This document shows, in pieces, positions 1-6,916 of a stretch of 16,813 nucleotides of DNA. A program made the translations under genes and the position numbers. Below the pieces are notes generated by a model. The model was not told the DNA's origin, did no database searches, and was given only the letters and a program-made list of their open reading frames with translations. Source of the DNA: Lachnospiraceae bacterium (lineage in GTDB: Bacteria > Bacillota > Clostridia > Lachnospirales > Lachnospiraceae); NCBI GenBank assembly GCA_024684155.1, contig JAIKXK010000089.1:1-16813 (forward strand), written 5' to 3'. How positions within the stretch are numbered: position 1 is the first letter of the stretch; every line of letters begins with the position of its first letter.

Positions 1-39
1 ACGATTTCCAATATGAACTTCTTTTGTTACCATTCTCAT
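1..39 (-). CDS. ispG: Probable IspG (4-hydroxy-3-methylbut-2-enyl diphosphate synthase), N-terminal fragment
   Basis: Only the first 13 codons lie in the window; they read MRMVTKEVHIGNR and the frame stays open to the left edge. The ATG is preceded by an AAGGTGA Shine-Dalgarno at 45-51 with a 5-base spacer, and it starts 20 bases after the rseP stop. IspG (GcpE) proteins of Firmicutes begin with a short basic stretch ending in a V-x-V/I-G-N/G motif, which this fits. IspG commonly follows rseP in Clostridia, downstream of dxr of the same MEP isoprenoid pathway. The assignment rests on this short match plus context, so it is provisional. An alternative is another gene of the same operon; the proS or polC found next in Bacillus would not start this way as far as I recall. 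Confidence 0.55.
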   Translation of the reverse strand, partial: MRMVTKEVHIGNR

Positions 40-59
40 ACAATTCACCTTCGATTCAT

Positions 60-1100
60 CTATAATAATTTTGATATATCACTTATCATAACAACTATCA
101 TTAGCATCATCAATAATGCAAATCCCACAAAATTAATGCCACCTTCGATACGCTCGTCTATTTTACGTCTTGTAATTCCTTCAATGAAAAAGATTAATAG
201 TCTTCCACCATCTAGAGCTGGGAAAGGAATTAAGTTCATAACACCAAGGTTTGCAGTCAAAAGAATGGCAATATTAATCATTTGCATGACTGTTACAAAG
301 ACACCATAGTTTGAAGCCTCTGTATAGCTGTCACCAATGGTTTTTACAATACCAACCGGACCTGACATATCCTGTACCCCTAACTGGCCCGTAAAGAGCA
401 TTTTTAACGACTGTAGGGTGACGTAGATTTGATAACGTATTTCGTAGAAGGAGTATTTTACCACTGTCAGGGCATTTCCTTTTACCCGGGTAGTATTCCC
501 CTGTATACCAAGGTAATAACGATCCGTGTCTTCGTCATATTTTGGCGTAATACTAGTGTGATAGGTATGGCCATCTCGAATATATTCTACATCTAAAGTT
601 TCACCGGTATGGAAGAAAGTATAAATACTTATTTCGTTATAAAAATGGATATTAAAACCATTTAAAGAAGTAATTTCATCTCCAGAGGTAAGGCCTGCCT
701 CTTGTGCTGGATATCCATCCATCACATCTTCGACGATTGGTCTGTCATAGCCTAAAGCTCCTAGAAGAATCATAGATAAGATAAAGGCCAAAATAAAATT
801 AAATAATGGTCCCGCAAAAACGATTAAGGCTTTTTGCCAAAGAGGTTTTTTGTTAAAAGCCCTTTCGTCATCACTTTCCTCATCCTCTCCTTCCATAACA
901 CAGCTGCCACCAAAAGGTAAAAGATTTAAACAGAATTTGGTTTCCTTACCCTGTACTGAAAAAATGGTAGGTCCTAAGCCAAGGGTGAATTCATTTACCC
1001 GTACATCAAAAGCCTTGGCTACAATGAAATGACCAAATTCATGAAAGATAATAATAAAACTAAATATTAAGATTGCAATAATGATACTAATAATTGACAA
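60..1100 (-). CDS. rseP: RseP/RasP site-2 intramembrane zinc metalloprotease
   Basis: A 346-residue membrane protease of the S2P family that cleaves membrane-bound regulators, typically anti-sigma factors and leftover signal peptides, within the membrane. The zinc-binding HEFGH motif is at residues 20-24 in the first membrane helix. A PDZ domain lies at about 120-190 (G-Y-P-A-Q-E-A-G-L at 129-137). The MSGPVGI segment (245-251) is followed by the second active-site motif with Asp297 in LDGGR. Further helices lie at about 93-115, 266-290 and 322-342. The start is a TTG, chosen because an AAGGAG Shine-Dalgarno (1107-1112) sits 6 bases upstream and translation from there keeps the first helix with the HExxH intact. 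The Shine-Dalgarno overlaps the dxr stop codon. Position after cdsA-dxr is the same as rasP in B. subtilis. Substrates cannot be inferred from the sequence. Confidence 0.95.
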   Translation of the reverse strand: MSIISIIIAILIFSFIIIFHEFGHFIVAKAFDVRVNEFTLGLGPTIFSVQGKETKFCLNLLPFGGSCVMEGEDEESDDERAFNKKPLWQKALIVFAGPLFNFILAFILSMILLGALGYDRPIVEDVMDGYPAQEAGLTSGDEITSLNGFNIHFYNEISIYTFFHTGETLDVEYIRDGHTYHTSITPKYDEDTDRYYLGIQGNTTRVKGNALTVVKYSFYEIRYQIYVTLQSLKMLFTGQLGVQDMSGPVGIVKTIGDSYTEASNYGVFVTVMQMINIAILLTANLGVMNLIPFPALDGGRLLIFFIEGITRRKIDERIEGGINFVGFALLMMLMIVVMISDISKLL

Positions 1101-1106
1101 GGTGTG

Positions 1107-1112
1107 CTCCTT
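1107..1112 (-). promoter_or_regulatory. Shine-Dalgarno supporting a TTG start of rseP
   Basis: AAGGAG, 6 bases before the TTG at 1098-1100. It overlaps the dxr TAA stop, so the two genes are probably translationally coupled. Confidence 0.75.
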
Positions 1113-2253
1113 ATAATGTTTGTGCTATAAATTCGTAAGTTTCTTGTTCCGTCTTTAATATATCATCCAATGAGGGTGATTTAATGTACTCTACTTCTGA
1201 CATAGCTGCACCAATGGTTTCAGGAATTTGTAAAAAAGAAATTTTATTCTCTAAAAATAGTGCTACAGCTTTTTCATTTGCTGCATTAAATACAGTTGGA
1301 ACATTGCCACCTGCATTCATGGCCTCAAAGGCTAATTGAAGACCGAAGAAGGTCTCAAAGTCTGGCTTTTGGAATTCTAAGGTACCAATATCAAATAAAT
1401 CTAATTTGTCTCCACTTAAAGGTTGACGATATGGATAATATAAGGCATATAAAATAGGAAGTCGCATATCTGGAGTTCCCATTTGTCCAATAATGGCTCC
1501 ATCTTCAAATTCCACGGCAGAATGTAAAATACTTTGAGGATGTACTGTAACCTGGATTCGGCTAATCGGTACATCAAATAACCATCTGGCTTCCATCACT
1601 TCAAGGCCTTTGTTTACCATGGTAGCAGAATCGATTGTGATTTTTTTACCCATGGACCAGTTGGGATGCTTTAAAGCATCTTCTACTGTTACATGCTCTA
1701 ATTCTTCATAAGATTTTCCACGAAATGGTCCACCGGATGCAGTTAATAATATTTTTTCAATATTGGCATCCTTTGAACCCTGTAGGGATTGGAAAATAGC
1801 ACTATGTTCAGAGTCTACAGGTAGAATTTGAACACCATATTCCTTTGCCATAGGCATAATTAAATGTCCTGCGCAAACTAAAGTCTCTTTATTTGCAAGG
1901 GCAATGTCTTTTTTTGCCTGTATTGCTGCTATGGTAGGTCGAAGCCCAATCATACCTACGATTGCAGTTACTAAAATATCAGAGGAAGGAATGGTTGCAA
2001 CTTCAATTAATCCATCCATTCCATATACCACTTTAATGTTTAAATCTTTTAATTTTGTTTCTAAGTCTTTTGCATCAGATTCATCAGATACACAAACCAA
2101 TTCGGGTTTATATTTTCTAGCCTGCTTTTCAATTAGAGAAACGTTTTTGCCACAGCTTAGCGCTACAACATTTAAATCATTTTTTTCATCTACAATGGAT
2201 AAGGTTTGAGTTCCAATAGAACCAGTTGAGCCTAAAATTGCTATATTTTTCAA
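1111..2253 (-). CDS. dxr: 1-deoxy-D-xylulose-5-phosphate reductoisomerase
   Basis: The 380-residue enzyme of the MEP pathway that converts deoxyxylulose 5-phosphate to methylerythritol 4-phosphate with NADPH; length is normal for the family. The NADPH-binding GSTGSIG loop is at residues 8-14 and ALANKETLV at 118-126. The divalent-metal ligands are Asp147 and Glu149 in PVDSEHSA, and Glu218 in NKGLEVME; the flexible substrate loop with HPNWSMG is at 196-202. The start codon is TTG, giving an N-terminus that matches the family exactly; a GGAGG Shine-Dalgarno (2260-2264) lies 6 bases upstream. The start overlaps the cdsA stop (TTGA), and the Shine-Dalgarno is made from the glycine codons at the end of cdsA, so coupling is likely. 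With ispG apparently two genes downstream, two steps of one pathway flank rseP. Confidence 0.97.
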   Translation of the reverse strand: MKNIAILGSTGSIGTQTLSIVDEKNDLNVVALSCGKNVSLIEKQARKYKPELVCVSDESDAKDLETKLKDLNIKVVYGMDGLIEVATIPSSDILVTAIVGMIGLRPTIAAIQAKKDIALANKETLVCAGHLIMPMAKEYGVQILPVDSEHSAIFQSLQGSKDANIEKILLTASGGPFRGKSYEELEHVTVEDALKHPNWSMGKKITIDSATMVNKGLEVMEARWLFDVPISRIQVTVHPQSILHSAVEFEDGAIIGQMGTPDMRLPILYALYYPYRQPLSGDKLDLFDIGTLEFQKPDFETFFGLQLAFEAMNAGGNVPTVFNAANEKAVALFLENKISFLQIPETIGAAMSEVEYIKSPSLDDILKTEQETYEFIAQTL

Positions 2254-3050
2254 ATTAAGCCTCCTAAATAAAAGATAATTGGTGCGGTAATAATTACACT
2301 GTCAAAGCGATCTAAGATGCCACCATGACCAGGAATTAAATGACCGTAATCTTTAATATCATTGTTACGTTTAATGGCAGATGCAGCTAAGTCACCAATC
2401 ATAGAGATTAATGCTCCAACACATGCGCCAATACTTAATAGAATAATTTCGCCTACATCGATGCCCATGGCATCTTTAAAGATATAACAGTATAAAGCAG
2501 TTAAAAGTGCTGCCCCAACAACTCCACCAACAGCCCCTTCTACTGATTTTTTAGGACTTAAAATAGGAGCCATTTTATGTTTTCCAAATAAAACTCCCAC
2601 ACAATAAGCACAGGTATCACATCCCCAGGAACATAAAAAGATTAACCATACAAGATATGCCCCTGCTTTGTCAATCATTCTGGTTTGGTAAATGTAGGAT
2701 AACATAATGGATACATAAAAAATACCAAAGTAAGAAGCCATAAATTCTCGGATTTCATACTTAGGATAACGGAATACATAAAATCCTAATAGTACAATCA
2801 AAAAGCCAATTAAAATCGGAAAAGTAGTGCTTCTTGGTAGAATGGAAATGGATAAGTAATATAAAACAGTTGCAATATATCCCACATATCCTAAAGAGTG
2901 ATTATGGATTTTAAATACTCTGTAAAATTCAAATAAACCGATAAGTGATATTACCAGGGTTGAACCAAGTAATACATATCCACCGCTAATAATAAAAACG
3001 AGGGCTAAAATAACAAGTACAATACCTGATAATAAACGTGTTTTAAACAT
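2250..3050 (-). CDS. cdsA: Phosphatidate cytidylyltransferase (CDP-diglyceride synthase)
   Basis: Integral membrane enzyme of 266 residues that makes CDP-diacylglycerol from phosphatidic acid and CTP, the branch point to phosphatidylglycerol, cardiolipin and other phospholipids. Roughly seven to eight hydrophobic segments are visible. The C-terminal signature of the family is complete: SPKKSVEG at 165-172, GDLAASAIKR at 219-228, and GHGGILDRFDS at 241-251, with the acidic WGCDT segment at 142-146. The ATG start has an AAGGAG Shine-Dalgarno at 3061-3066, overlapping the uppS stop. The 3' end overlaps the dxr start. The uppS-cdsA-dxr-rseP order is the classical core arrangement. Confidence 0.96.
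   Translation of the reverse strand: MFKTRLLSGIVLVILALVFIISGGYVLLGSTLVISLIGLFEFYRVFKIHNHSLGYVGYIATVLYYLSISILPRSTTFPILIGFLIVLLGFYVFRYPKYEIREFMASYFGIFYVSIMLSYIYQTRMIDKAGAYLVWLIFLCSWGCDTCAYCVGVLFGKHKMAPILSPKKSVEGAVGGVVGAALLTALYCYIFKDAMGIDVGEIILLSIGACVGALISMIGDLAASAIKRNNDIKDYGHLIPGHGGILDRFDSVIITAPIIFYLGGLI
2260..2264 (-). promoter_or_regulatory. Shine-Dalgarno supporting a TTG start of dxr
   Basis: GGAGG inside the last codons of cdsA, 6 bases before the TTG at 2251-2253. Confidence 0.75.
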
Positions 3051-3064
3051 AATAAATAACTCCT

Positions 3065-3763
3065 TTAAACTTTACCGTATCTTCGGTCTCTATTCATATA
3101 TGCTTCCACTGCCTCTTTTAACTCGGCTTCGTGGAAATCAGGCCAAGGTACATCGGTAAAATAAAATTCAGCATAAGCTAGTTGCCATAACAAATAATTG
3201 GATAGACGCTGTTCTCCACTGGTTCGAATCATTAAATCAGGATCTGGAATATCCTTTGTGTCCAAGTAATTTGTAAAAGCTTCTTCGGTCAAAGGATAAG
3301 CAGCTTTATTATTTTTTACATCTTCTACATAAGCATTGATTCCGCGAATGATTTCATCTCTACTTCCGTAGTTTAGAGCAATTTGCATATTTAAGCCTGT
3401 AAAATCTTTGGAAAACTCTTCTAAATCCTTGATCTTTTCCTGCATAGATGGAGTGAATTTTGAAATATCACCAATAATACGAACTCTCATATTGTTGTTT
3501 TTTGCAAGTTTTTTACAGGTTTTCATGTAGCTTTCTAATAACTCCATTAAAGCAGCTACTTCTGAATCAGGACGATTCCAGTTCTCTGTAGAAAAGGCAT
3601 AAAAGGTAACATATTTAATACCTAGACTATTAGCTGCACGACAAATGGGCTCTACGTTTTTTGCTCCCATTGTATGACCATAAGTTCTTGGCATACCTTT
3701 CGATTTTGCCCATCTTCCATTACCATCAAGAATAATAGCTACGTGATTTGGAACAGTACTCAT
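3065..3763 (-). CDS. uppS: Undecaprenyl diphosphate synthase (cis-prenyltransferase)
   Basis: A 232-residue cytoplasmic enzyme that extends farnesyl diphosphate with isopentenyl units in cis to give undecaprenyl diphosphate, the carrier lipid for peptidoglycan and other wall polymers. Signatures: LDGNGRWA at 12-19 with Asp13 as the catalytic residue, STENW at 58-62, and the RTSGEQRLSNYLLWQ region near 180-194 followed by VPWPDF. Length is slightly below the 240-250 residues typical of the family. The ATG start has an AGGAGG Shine-Dalgarno at about 3771-3776. It sits directly after an intrinsic terminator, so it may have its own promoter or depend on read-through from frr. It uses the product line of the MEP pathway encoded by dxr and ispG downstream. 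Confidence 0.97.
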   Translation of the reverse strand: MSTVPNHVAIILDGNGRWAKSKGMPRTYGHTMGAKNVEPICRAANSLGIKYVTFYAFSTENWNRPDSEVAALMELLESYMKTCKKLAKNNNMRVRIIGDISKFTPSMQEKIKDLEEFSKDFTGLNMQIALNYGSRDEIIRGINAYVEDVKNNKAAYPLTEEAFTNYLDTKDIPDPDLMIRTSGEQRLSNYLLWQLAYAEFYFTDVPWPDFHEAELKEAVEAYMNRDRRYGKV

Positions 3764-3776
3764 ATAATATTCCTCC

Positions 3777-3810
3777 TAAAGAAAAAGAGTTTCGCAAATG
3801 CGAAACTCTT
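3777..3810 (-). terminator. Intrinsic terminator between frr and uppS
   Basis: A perfect 11-bp inverted repeat (3785-3795 and 3800-3810) with a 4-base loop, followed on the minus strand by TTTTTCTTT. It begins 4 bases after the frr stop. The uppS Shine-Dalgarno follows immediately, so it marks a boundary or attenuation point inside the core cluster. Confidence 0.85.
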
Positions 3811-3814
3811 AATT

Positions 3815-4366
3815 TTAAACCGTCATAATTTCCTTTGACTTTGTTTCTACTGCAGCGTCAATCTTTGCAATATAAGAATCAGTAAGCTTTTGAACCTCGC
3901 CTTCTAATTCCTTGATTTCGTCTTCGGAAATATCTTCCTTTGAAAGCTTTTTGAAAGAGTCGTTTGCATCTCGACGAATATTTCGAATAGCAACTTTAGC
4001 ATTTTCGCCACGTTTTTTCACGTCTTTTGCTAATTCTTTACGACGCTCTTCCGTAAGCTCTGGGAATACTAAACGAATTACCTTACCATCATTTGTAGGG
4101 TTGATACCTACATCAGAAGTAAGGATCGCTTTTTCAATTTCCTTTAACATAGATGGTTCCCAAGGTGCAATCTGAATTAAACGTGGTTCAGGAACAGAAA
4201 CATTTGCTACTGCCTGAATATTGCTAGGTGCACCATAATAGTCAACCATAACGTTGTCTAGTACATGGGGATTTGCTCTTCCTGCACGGATAGAAGCATA
4301 TTCATTTAATAAAGACTCTAATGACTTTGTCATCTTAGTGTCATAAGGTGTTAATCTTTCGTCCAA
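3815..4366 (-). CDS. frr: Ribosome recycling factor
   Basis: A 183-residue factor that with EF-G splits the post-termination ribosome into subunits. The family signature LNEYASIRAGRANPHVLDNV is near residues 20-39 and VRLVFPELTEERRKEL-type sequence follows in the second half; length is normal (about 185). The protein forms the usual three-helix bundle plus small beta domain. The start is TTG, chosen because it restores the normal 10-12 residue lead before the signature helix and has GGAGG (4374-4378) 7 bases upstream; the next ATG, at residue 12, would cut off the first helix. The Shine-Dalgarno overlaps the pyrH stop codon. It is followed by a strong terminator. Confidence 0.96.
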   Translation of the reverse strand: MDERLTPYDTKMTKSLESLLNEYASIRAGRANPHVLDNVMVDYYGAPSNIQAVANVSVPEPRLIQIAPWEPSMLKEIEKAILTSDVGINPTNDGKVIRLVFPELTEERRKELAKDVKKRGENAKVAIRNIRRDANDSFKKLSKEDISEDEIKELEGEVQKLTDSYIAKIDAAVETKSKEIMTV

Positions 4367-4373
4367 AATAATC

Positions 4374-4378
4374 CCTCC
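4374..4378 (-). promoter_or_regulatory. Shine-Dalgarno supporting a TTG start of frr
   Basis: GGAGG sharing its first base with the pyrH TAG stop and placed 7 bases before the TTG at 4364-4366. Confidence 0.75.
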
Positions 4379-5073
4379 TATACGGTAACGATGGTTCCGT
4401 TAAATTCTCCGGAAACCGCCTTTACAATGCTATCCTCTTCCTGTAAAGCAAAAACATAAAGAGGCATTTTATTTTCCATACACATAATGGAAGCTGTTAA
4501 ATCCATTACCTGTAACTTCTGATTGATGACATCATCAATAGAAATTTTATCATATCTTTTGGCATTAGGGTTTGTTTTTGGATCACTATCGTAAATTCCA
4601 TCAACTGCCTTAGCTAAAAGTATATAATCTGCTTCGATTTCAATGGCACGAAGCGATGTGCCTGTATCAGTTGAAAAATAAGGATGTCCAGTTCCACCAG
4701 CAAAGAAACAAACGCATCCCTTTGCAAAGCATTCATTGGCTAAATCCTTTGAAAACAACTTTGTAAATGCACCACATACAAAAGGTGTCATAATCTCTGT
4801 TTTTAAACCAATGGATCTAAAAATTTCGGAAACATAAAGACAATTCATAACGGTTGCAAGCATACCAATTTGATCTGCTTTTGTACGATCAATAGTTTCA
4901 GAAGTACGTCCACGCCAGAAGTTTCCACCGCCAATTACGATTCCAACTTCATTACCTTGATCCATAATTTTTTTTACTTGCTGTGCAACTTTTAAACAAC
5001 TAGCTTCATCAAAACCTGTTTTCTTTTCACCGGCTAAAGCTTCACCACTTAATTTTAATAAAATTCGACTCAT
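4378..5073 (-). CDS. pyrH: Uridylate (UMP) kinase
   Basis: The 231-residue bacterial UMP kinase of the amino-acid kinase fold, which phosphorylates UMP to UDP with ATP and works as a hexamer, usually GTP-activated and UTP-inhibited. Visible motifs: LLKLSGEALAG at 5-15 (phosphate binding), GGGNFWRG at 48-55, DRTKADQIGMLATVMN at 62-77, GGTGHPYFSTDT at 126-137 and KAVDGIYDSDPK at 155-166. The N-terminus is a few residues shorter than in many homologues, but ATG with GGAG (5081-5084) 7 bases upstream supports this start. It sits 15 bases after the bactofilin stop, so it could be co-transcribed with the envelope genes, and its stop overlaps the frr Shine-Dalgarno. Confidence 0.97.
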   Translation of the reverse strand: MSRILLKLSGEALAGEKKTGFDEASCLKVAQQVKKIMDQGNEVGIVIGGGNFWRGRTSETIDRTKADQIGMLATVMNCLYVSEIFRSIGLKTEIMTPFVCGAFTKLFSKDLANECFAKGCVCFFAGGTGHPYFSTDTGTSLRAIEIEADYILLAKAVDGIYDSDPKTNPNAKRYDKISIDDVINQKLQVMDLTASIMCMENKMPLYVFALQEEDSIVKAVSGEFNGTIVTV

Positions 5074-5088
5074 AACTTTACTCCAAAA

Positions 5089-5892
5089 TTAGTTTTCGAA
5101 TACAGAAGCAACATCAACTTCAGCATATGCCTGAGAACAGAAACCTTCAATAACTGCACCATTATTAATCTGAACAGAACGAGATTTAATGTTACCCATA
5201 ACTACAGCAGAGGTATCAACAACTACTGGTCCCTGTACGTCAATGTCACCCTTAACAGCTCCAGCAATTACTGCACTCGTAGCTGAAATATTTCCAACAA
5301 CAACTGAACCAGCGCCTACCTTTACAGTACCAGATGTAGCTACTTCACCCTGAATCTTAGCGCTGTCAGCAAAGAACTCAGAAGAAATACTGTTTCCGTT
5401 AATAATACCAGTAACAGTAAGCTTTCCATTACATTTAACATTTCCGTTAATAGTTCCTTCTACATCAATAGATCCAGTTGATTCCAAATCACCAGTAATC
5501 TTCATTCCAGCAGTAATTACTGCGTTTTCATCAGATACAGGTGCCTGAGGTTCTATATTGTTATTTACAATAGCAGCTGCTCTTTCTAATTCTAAATTGT
5601 CATTTGTGTCCATTTTAATATCCTCCATACGTGAAATTGGCTCTTCCTTTTTAACTACTTCTTTAGCGAAGTCAGATGATGATGTCTTCTTAGGCGCAAT
5701 TGTCCCTTCTTCTTCTACCTTTTTAGATGCTTTTTCTAATAATCCATCTAATTTTGAAAGTTCGGAATTTACGTCTACATCATTATCTAATGTGTTTACC
5801 ATAACTTCTTCTTCAGGAATAGCTTCTCCGCCGGGGATTAATTCATCTACAGCATCGGAAAAATCCTCTTTAAATTCTTTAAAGAATCCCAT
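5089..5892 (-). CDS. Bactofilin (polymer-forming cytoskeletal protein) with long N-terminal extension
   Basis: A 267-residue protein whose C-terminal half (about 122-255) is a bactofilin (DUF583) beta-helix: short repeats with regularly spaced glycine and valine/isoleucine, such as GDLESTGSIDVEGTINGNV. Bactofilins polymerise without nucleotides into filaments or patches on the inner face of the membrane and recruit cell-wall enzymes. About 120 residues precede the helix: a leading MGFFKEFKEDFSDAV segment that could be an amphipathic membrane-targeting helix, then a charged, probably disordered Glu/Lys/Asp-rich linker. This is much longer than the short tails of classical bactofilins. ATG start with GGAGGT at 5902-5907. 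It follows the deacetylase gene by 21 bases, suggesting that both act together on the envelope; this partnership is inference from position. Confidence 0.9.
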   Translation of the reverse strand: MGFFKEFKEDFSDAVDELIPGGEAIPEEEVMVNTLDNDVDVNSELSKLDGLLEKASKKVEEEGTIAPKKTSSSDFAKEVVKKEEPISRMEDIKMDTNDNLELERAAAIVNNNIEPQAPVSDENAVITAGMKITGDLESTGSIDVEGTINGNVKCNGKLTVTGIINGNSISSEFFADSAKIQGEVATSGTVKVGAGSVVVGNISATSAVIAGAVKGDIDVQGPVVVDTSAVVMGNIKSRSVQINNGAVIEGFCSQAYAEVDVASVFEN

Positions 5893-5913
5893 ATATATTT
5901 TACCTCCATATAT

Positions 5914-6834
5914 TTATTCATTCTCATTAGCAATGGTTACATGCTGAATCATTTCGGTATCTTCACTAACGGGAAGAATGACTGCTCCGATTCCCTGTAA
6001 TTGCTCGATTAATTTTGGCAATGCTTCAACAGTTGCATCTTTATTATCTGCATCATGCATAAGCACTACCGACGTTTTGTATTTTACCACATCCGCCATA
6101 ACGTTTTCAACCAAATCATCTGCTGAATATGCCACAGAAGTTGCGTCTCCACTAGCTACATTCCAATCTAAATAGCGAATATCTTCATCATTTAAATAGC
6201 GGATGTAATCCGTCATATCTGCATTACTTACCTGATTACTACTACCACCTGGAAAACGATATAAATCACAGTCCACTCCAGTAGCATCATAAATTAAATT
6301 TTGTATTCGCTCTAAATCACTTTGGAATGAATCTAATGAGGAATAAAGTGTAGCATAACTATGAGAATAAGAATGCATACCGATGGTATGCCCCTCTTCA
6401 ACTATTCTTTTATAAACGGCAAGAGAATTTTCATCCTCTCGCCCCACTACAAAAAAAGTTGCTTTTACATTGTAATCATCTAAAATATCTAAGATTTCAT
6501 TGGAATTGTCACTAGGACCATCGTCAAAGGTAAGATATACCTTTAAGGTGTCCCCGGCTTCTGCCAGATTATCTTCTGCAGATGCAGAATAAGAGGCTAA
6601 TACTGCAGAATCAGAATCTCCATCGTTATAGGTAGAGGCATTCATTTGCTGGTTTTCAATTTTAGATGATAAGTCATTTAATTGACGTTGCAATGAAAAT
6701 ACTTTAAAAGACAAAAATGCAATGGCCAAAATAGAAACTAAAATCCAGGTTGTGATAAAAGTCACAATAAAGGTTTTCATCCTTTTGACACGTTTTCTTT
6801 TTGCTCTTTGTTTTTCTATTTCTTGAGAATCCAT
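5914..6834 (-). CDS. Membrane-anchored polysaccharide deacetylase (CE4/NodB domain)
   Basis: A 306-residue type II membrane protein. A basic N-terminus (residues 8-20, rich in Arg/Lys) precedes one transmembrane helix at about 21-43, then a short coiled coil and a Ser/Asp-rich spacer (about 45-97). The NodB domain occupies about 98-290 outside the cell. All five CE4 motifs are present: TFDDGPS with Asp104 (catalytic base) and Asp105 (metal), HSYSHSY with His154 and His158 (metal), RFPGGSSN at 193-200, DWNVASGDA at 223-231, and LMHDAD with His260. It should therefore be an active metal-dependent N- or O-deacetylase, most likely on peptidoglycan sugars; substrate is inferred. The ATG start has AAGGAG at 6841-6846. 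It lies between tsf and bactofilin, an insertion in the conserved tsf-pyrH order. Confidence 0.93.
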   Translation of the reverse strand: MDSQEIEKQRAKRKRVKRMKTFIVTFITTWILVSILAIAFLSFKVFSLQRQLNDLSSKIENQQMNASTYNDGDSDSAVLASYSASAEDNLAEAGDTLKVYLTFDDGPSDNSNEILDILDDYNVKATFFVVGREDENSLAVYKRIVEEGHTIGMHSYSHSYATLYSSLDSFQSDLERIQNLIYDATGVDCDLYRFPGGSSNQVSNADMTDYIRYLNDEDIRYLDWNVASGDATSVAYSADDLVENVMADVVKYKTSVVLMHDADNKDATVEALPKLIEQLQGIGAVILPVSEDTEMIQHVTIANENE

Positions 6835-6860
6835 ATTAGACTCCTTGTTTTTAATTCATA

Positions 6861-6891
6861 AAAGGCACTATATATTACATATAGTGCCTTT
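6861..6891 (-). terminator. Hairpin after tsf, probable weak terminator or attenuator
   Basis: A perfect 13-bp inverted repeat (6861-6873 and 6879-6891) with a 5-base loop, about 25 bases downstream of the tsf stop. On the minus strand it is followed by TTTTATGAATT, a broken U-tract, so termination may be partial. It would separate rpsB-tsf from the deacetylase-bactofilin genes. It could instead protect the upstream mRNA 3' end. Confidence 0.55.
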
Positions 6892-6916
6892 CAAAAAATA
6901 ATTATATTATTTTATA

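Noticed and set aside
5914..6834. Deacetylase as a horizontally acquired cargo gene
   Set aside because: No transposase, integrase, repeat or composition change flanks it, and spacing and ribosome binding sites match the neighbours.
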